Source: Lysobacteraceae bacterium (lineage in GTDB: Bacteria > Pseudomonadota > Gammaproteobacteria > Xanthomonadales > Xanthomonadaceae). From it: a DNA stretch of 19,449 bases. A model generated the notes under the pieces. It was not told the origin of the DNA, did no database searches, and worked only from the letters and a program-made list of their open reading frames with translations. Position 1 is the stretch's first letter. Every line of letters starts with the position of its first letter. A program made the translations under genes and the position numbers. The stretch spans positions 1 to 19,449 of the forward strand of contig SEHC01000056.1 of assembly GCA_004173415.1 (NCBI GenBank), given 5' to 3'. This document shows, one piece after another, positions 16,123-19,449 of this stretch.

Positions 16123-16977
16123 ATGAAGACCTGGATCGTTGCGTTGATGTTGGCGCTGGTACCACTGCAGGCCGCTGCCTTCAGTCGCGAGGAAGCGCTG
16201 AAAGTGGCCGAATCCAGCCTGCTGGTGAAGGGCAGCATCGAGACCCATGCCGATGGCAGCGTGAGCTCGTTGCTGATCGAGCAGGAGGAGAAGTTCCCCG
16301 CCAGCCTGCTCGACTTCGTGCGCAAGCAGGTCATGGAATGGAAGTTCGAGCCGGTGCTGGTGGATGGCCAGGCCAGGCCCGCGCGCAGTCCCTTCAGCCT
16401 GCGCCTGGTGGCGCGGGTGCTGGACAAGGACAAGTATTCCCTCGCCATCCGCAACGCCAGTTTCCATGGCCAAACAGCCGCCGAGGGCGAGGCGATCACC
16501 CGGGTCAAGTCGCCCGCTCCGCGTTATCCCACCGAGGTGTTGAGCAGCGGCGCCACTGGTTCGGTCTACGTGGTCGTCAAGATCGGGCGGGATGGCCGCG
16601 TCGTCGACTCGACCGTCGAGCAGGTCAACCTGCGGACCCTCGGCACCGAAAAGCAGATGGCCAAGTGGCGCGCCCAACTGGGCGAGGAGACGCTCAGGGC
16701 GGTTCGCAACTGGCGCTACAACCCGCCAGTGAAAGGCGAGCAGGCGGACGACGAGTTCTGGCTGGCGCGGGTCCCGGTCGATTTCGTCATCGACCGCAAG
16801 GCTGCCCCCGCCTACGGCAAGTGGGAAATGTACATCCCCGGTCCGCGCCAGTCGCTGCCGTGGTCGTACGCAGCCGAACGCCCGGCATTCTCCCCGGACC
16901 TGCTGGCCGAGGGTGGGACCTACCTGCTCGGCCAGGCGCCGGGCCTGACCTTGCTCACCCCGCTGGGCGGCAGCTGA
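16123..16977 (+). CDS. Exported TonB-C-like protein, copy 2 of 3
   Basis: The ATG at 16123 lies just after a GAAGGAAG ribosome-binding site and gives 284 residues; the longer upstream frame runs through the adhesin's terminator and is rejected. The signal peptide is MKTWIVALMLALVPLQAAA (about 19). A first alpha/beta unit carries THADGSVSSLLIEQ at about 41-54, ending MEWKFEPV at about 71-78. The TonB-C-like unit has RYPTEV at about 134-139, GSVYVVVKIGRDGRVVDS at about 146-163, then NWRY. The C-terminal signature YGKWEMYIPGPRQSLPW occupies about 231-247, followed by LLTPL near the end. As in copy 1 there is no TonB membrane anchor or proline spacer, so the protein should be soluble outside the inner membrane. 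It is the most complete copy for comparing with the broken copy 3. Its partner and function are unknown. Confidence 0.87.
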   Translation: MKTWIVALMLALVPLQAAAFSREEALKVAESSLLVKGSIETHADGSVSSLLIEQEEKFPASLLDFVRKQVMEWKFEPVLVDGQARPARSPFSLRLVARVLDKDKYSLAIRNASFHGQTAAEGEAITRVKSPAPRYPTEVLSSGATGSVYVVVKIGRDGRVVDSTVEQVNLRTLGTEKQMAKWRAQLGEETLRAVRNWRYNPPVKGEQADDEFWLARVPVDFVIDRKAAPAYGKWEMYIPGPRQSLPWSYAAERPAFSPDLLAEGGTYLLGQAPGLTLLTPLGGS

Positions 16978-17001
16978 AGCCGATGGCCTGCTGAGCGAAC
17001 G

Positions 17002-17027
17002 AGCCCCGCATCGCGGGGCTTTTTTTT
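17002..17027 (+). terminator. Rho-independent terminator after TonB-C-like copy 2
   Basis: An AGCCCCGC / GCGGGGCT stem with a short ATC loop is followed immediately by a run of eight T (17020-17027). This is a textbook intrinsic terminator 25 nt after the stop codon. It separates copy 2 from copy 3, so copy 3 needs its own promoter. Confidence 0.92.
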
Positions 17028-17147
17028 GGCGGCGGGCGCCTGGTTCGGGAAACCGTCGTCGCCAAGCCAGGCCGGGCAGATTGCGCCGGATGGCGCCAGG
17101 TCGCATGCAGGCGCTAACCTGTGGCACCGGAAAACGCAGGAACGGGC

Positions 17148-17782
17148 ATGGGCAAGATCGCGGCACTATTCATGGGACTGATGCTCACCCTGCCGGCCCA
17201 GGCCGGCGGTCCCGCCGCGGTGCGCAAGACCATCGAGTCCAGCATGCTGGTCACCGGCTGGGCGATGATCGCCACCGACGGCAGCGTGACCGCGCTGGAA
17301 GTGGACGAACGCGAGAAACTGCCCGAGCCCGTGCTGCGCCTGGTCGACACGGCCAGGTCACAGTGGAAATTCCAGCCGGTCCTGGTCGACGGCGTGGCCA
17401 GGAAGGCGCGGGCCAGGATGAGCCTGCGCATCGTGGCCAGGAAGTTCGACGCCGAACGCTACGAACTGAAGCTGCAGGGAAGCTGCGCAGCCTGTTCGCC
17501 AAGAACGCGATGACCGCGGCGAAGGCGTGGCGGTTCCGCTTCCCGCCCGGCTACCAGGTGGCGACGGACGAATTCGTGCGCGTTCCGGTCGACTACGAAT
17601 TCCAGGGAGAAGAGAAGCGCGGCTACGGCCAATGGAACACCTACGTGCCGGGTCCCCGGCATCGGCTGCCCTGGGAAAAGGGCGAACTCGATGCCAGCCA
17701 GAGTCCCGATGCGCTGGTCGCCGGCGTGCTGTACCAGGTAGGGCGCGGGATGCGCCTGCTGACCCCGTTGCATCCGGGCTGA
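17148..17782 (+). pseudogene. Exported TonB-C-like protein, copy 3 of 3, internally deleted and frameshifted
   Basis: The gene starts at the ATG at 17148 with AGGA six nt upstream and a signal peptide of about 19 residues (MGKIAALFMGLMLTLPAQA). It aligns with copy 2 without gaps to residue 110 (YELKLQ). The frame then runs into a stop at 17511-17513. A second frame from about 17480 resumes with KLRSLFAKNAMTAAKAWRF, matching copy 2 from about residue 181, and ends with YGQWNTYVPGPRHRLPW and RLLTPLHPG at 17782. About 70 residues, the whole core of the TonB-C-like unit, are missing. The junction carries two copies of GAAGCTGC (17468-17475 and 17479-17486), consistent with a slippage or short-repeat deletion. 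As written it yields only a truncated 121-residue protein with a false tail. Confidence 0.78.
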
Positions 17783-17784
17783 CC

Positions 17785-17813
17785 GGCGGCGGCGCCCGGG
17801 AAGGGCCGCCGCC
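17785..17813 (+). terminator. GC-rich hairpin after TonB-C-like copy 3
   Basis: GGCGGCGGC pairs with GCCGCCGCC around an 11-nt loop, just after the stop at 17782. No T-run follows, so termination is only possible, not clear. The remaining gap to 17941 holds no obvious gene or promoter. Confidence 0.3.
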
Positions 17814-17941
17814 AGGGTCGGCGGGAGAAGACGGGCGATTGCCCATTGCCGCGCGCGCGGGCATGATCCGGACAGGCCGCGGCGGATCAGCCGGCGGCCC
17901 GGACGGCAGGAGCTTTCCCATTCGACAAGGAGTCATGGCCC

Positions 17942-19449
17942 ATGGATGCAGCCGCACGACCACAGCCGGCGATCACCGCCGATAGCCCGCGCTACTACGC
18001 GGGCGCCAGCGGGCCCGCCGCCCGCCCCGGCCACTACACCAGCCTGCTGCCTGCCGACGACGAGTGGGCGCGGGACACCGTGCTCCGCGCGGTCGTCGCC
18101 GATGCGCTGCAACGCAATGGCCTGGTCGTCGATGAGGACACGCTGGAGGCGACCGTCGCCTCGTTCGCTGGCCCTGCGGGCGCGCTGGCCGGTCTGGATC
18201 CGGCCTGGAAGCTGCATGCGGGCGACACCCGCGCGGAGGGGCCGAGGGCGCCGCCCTTCCACGGCTATGCGGTGGACCTGCCCGCCGCGTTGCAGGACTC
18301 GCTGGTGGATTACGCCACGCAGTGGTCGGCGCAGCGCGACTCGCAGCCCGCCGTCCCGGTCACCGGCACGCTGGTCGAACTCACGGGGCTGGCGCGCAAG
18401 GACGGCCACGTCGCGGTGCTGGAGACGCTGGAAGCGATCCATGCGGCCATTGAAACCGGCGCCGTCGCCCATCGCGACGGCAAGCCGCTGGACGCGGTTG
18501 CGCTGGCGGCGGTGCTGGAATTCGCCACCCGCAGCGGGCGCGAGCGCGAGGCGGCGAAAATACTCGAGCGCTACGCCGCGATCCGGCAGGTGGGCATGGA
18601 GGCCAGGACCTTCGGCCAGAACGCCGGCCGCGTGTTCAACGGCCGCGATCCGGTCAGCGGCAGGGCGCTGGATGCAGACCAGCGCGTGGGCGCCGCCTTC
18701 GACCTGCTCGATGGCGGCTTCCGGCTTGCCGGCAACGCCGGCAACGTCGCCCTGATGCTGGGCACGCGCAACGCCGGCCTGGTCGGGGCCCTGGTCGGCG
18801 TGGCGCCGGTCGGCATCGCCATCGTCGCCTTCGCCGCCGGTGCCTACCAGTTGATCAGGCAGGCGCGCGAAGCGCTGCTGGGGCCGCGCTGGGACGAGTT
18901 CCGCGAACGCTTTCCCTTCGCCGTGGGCATGGAGCCCAAACAGGCGATCACCGGCGTGATGCGGCAGATCGCGGGCATGCCGACCGATGCGGCCAACGCC
19001 CTGTCCACCGCCACGCGCATCCTCGACGGCCTCGGACAGAATGCGGAGACGCGCGAACGCTTCCTGGCCTTCCTCAAGCAGCGGGTGGATCCCGATTCGC
19101 TGGTCGAGGCGCTGGCCTCCGGCAAGGGGCTGGACGCGTTGGGCAAGGAGCAGGCCGTGCAGCTGGCGCTGGCTGCGAAGGGCGCCTCGCGCGAATTCCT
19201 CGAGCTGGAACTCAAGGACGTCAAGCGCTACGTGCGCGATCGTGACGGCGAACGCGAGCGCGGCACCTACCTGTTGCCCGCGGCCGCGCAGGAAACCGCC
19301 AATCGCAATGGCAACCGGATCGGCGGCGCCCTCGACGAGGGCCTGCGCGCCTCGGCCATCCTGAGCAGCGGCGCGCATGCATTGAACGGCCTGTACCGGG
19401 AGTTGCTGGGCAAGCTCCAGGCCGGCGACGGGACCGGCAGGCTCGATGG
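17942..19449 (+). CDS. Large protein of unknown function, partial (C-terminus beyond the window)
   Basis: The ATG at 17942 is preceded by AAGGAG with a 9-nt spacer, and the frame is open for 502 codons to the window end. A competing ATG at 17935 yields only 16 codons. The product begins MDAAARPQPAITADSPRYYA and has no signal peptide. It is mostly helical in character and rich in Ala, Asp, Glu and Arg. One long hydrophobic stretch, AGLVGALVGVAPVGIAIVAF, lies at about residues 277-300, with charged helical sequence on either side (LIRQAREALLGPRWDEFRERFPF after it). I do not recognise the family. A long soluble protein with a single central hydrophobic segment recalls secreted effectors or toxins of xanthomonads, and a type IV effector tail could lie beyond the edge, but nothing visible proves it. 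It may also be a structural or phage-related protein. Confidence 0.75.
   Translation, partial: MDAAARPQPAITADSPRYYAGASGPAARPGHYTSLLPADDEWARDTVLRAVVADALQRNGLVVDEDTLEATVASFAGPAGALAGLDPAWKLHAGDTRAEGPRAPPFHGYAVDLPAALQDSLVDYATQWSAQRDSQPAVPVTGTLVELTGLARKDGHVAVLETLEAIHAAIETGAVAHRDGKPLDAVALAAVLEFATRSGREREAAKILERYAAIRQVGMEARTFGQNAGRVFNGRDPVSGRALDADQRVGAAFDLLDGGFRLAGNAGNVALMLGTRNAGLVGALVGVAPVGIAIVAFAAGAYQLIRQAREALLGPRWDEFRERFPFAVGMEPKQAITGVMRQIAGMPTDAANALSTATRILDGLGQNAETRERFLAFLKQRVDPDSLVEALASGKGLDALGKEQAVQLALAAKGASREFLELELKDVKRYVRDRDGERERGTYLLPAAAQETANRNGNRIGGALDEGLRASAILSSGAHALNGLYRELLGKLQAGDGTGRLD

Noticed and set aside
10185..16508. A 2107-codon open frame on the minus strand opposite the adhesin
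   Set aside because: It mirrors the plus-strand codon pattern. The 261-bp period keeps alternate frames open, the product is a low-complexity Arg/Gly/Ala string, and it crosses two terminators and the next gene. The plus strand has a signal peptide and recognisable domains.
17935..17985. A 16-codon frame from the ATG at 17935 as a leader peptide
   Set aside because: It is too close to the ribosome-binding site of the real start, has no leader-peptide features, and no attenuator structure is visible.
17933..19378. A 481-codon minus-strand frame opposite the last gene
   Set aside because: It has no recognisable motif and no ribosome-binding site; the plus frame has AAGGAG at good spacing and balanced composition. 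Rejection is less certain here because the plus-strand protein is also unrecognised.

Overview
The window is very GC-rich and densely coded. It carries part of a xanthomonadin-type aryl-polyene pigment cluster, a YcgL-family gene, a CPA2 antiporter and a large autotransporter-like adhesin. This combination points to a gammaproteobacterium of the Xanthomonadaceae/Lysobacteraceae (Xanthomonas, Stenotrophomonas, Pseudoxanthomonas, Lysobacter and relatives). The family assignment is an inference from gene content and composition; the genus cannot be named from what is visible. No rRNA, tRNA, CRISPR array, transposase or integrase was recognised.

Layout. (1) Positions 1-3514, minus strand: four tightly overlapping pigment genes, in transcription order a beta-ketoacyl-ACP synthase, a ketosynthase-like chain-length factor, a GT2 glycosyltransferase and a flavin-dependent halogenase-like oxidoreductase cut by the window edge. 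The 4, 8 and 4 nt overlaps argue for one translationally coupled operon. (2) Positions 3792-6983, plus strand: a YcgL-domain gene overlapping a membrane-anchored ankyrin-repeat gene. The ankyrin gene changes reading frame at about 4560, 5253 and 6780 and looks broken or mis-assembled. (3) Positions 6984-7217: an intergenic stretch with two perfect REP-like hairpins. (4) Positions 7218-8063: the first of three paralogous exported proteins with a TonB-C-like fold. (5) Positions 8076-9920, minus strand: a KefB/KefC-type antiporter. (6) Positions 10188-15935: a giant secreted protein made of a long signal peptide, glycine-rich domain, Ig-like modules, exactly twelve 87-residue repeats and a C-terminal beta-barrel that looks too short. 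(7) Positions 16123-17782: two more TonB-C-like paralogues separated by a strong terminator; the second has lost about 70 internal residues and its frame. (8) Positions 17942 to the end: a large protein of unknown function, cut by the window edge.

Two themes stand out. First, the adhesin is flanked by three members of one exported family that share a C-terminal signature, YGxWxxYxPGPRxxxPW followed by LLTPL; I do not recognise this as a described family. Second, the ankyrin gene, the third TonB-like copy and probably the autotransporter barrel all appear to lack an internal block compared with their own repeats, paralogues or family architecture. That could reflect real decay by recombination or a deletion-prone assembly, and the sequence alone cannot decide between them.
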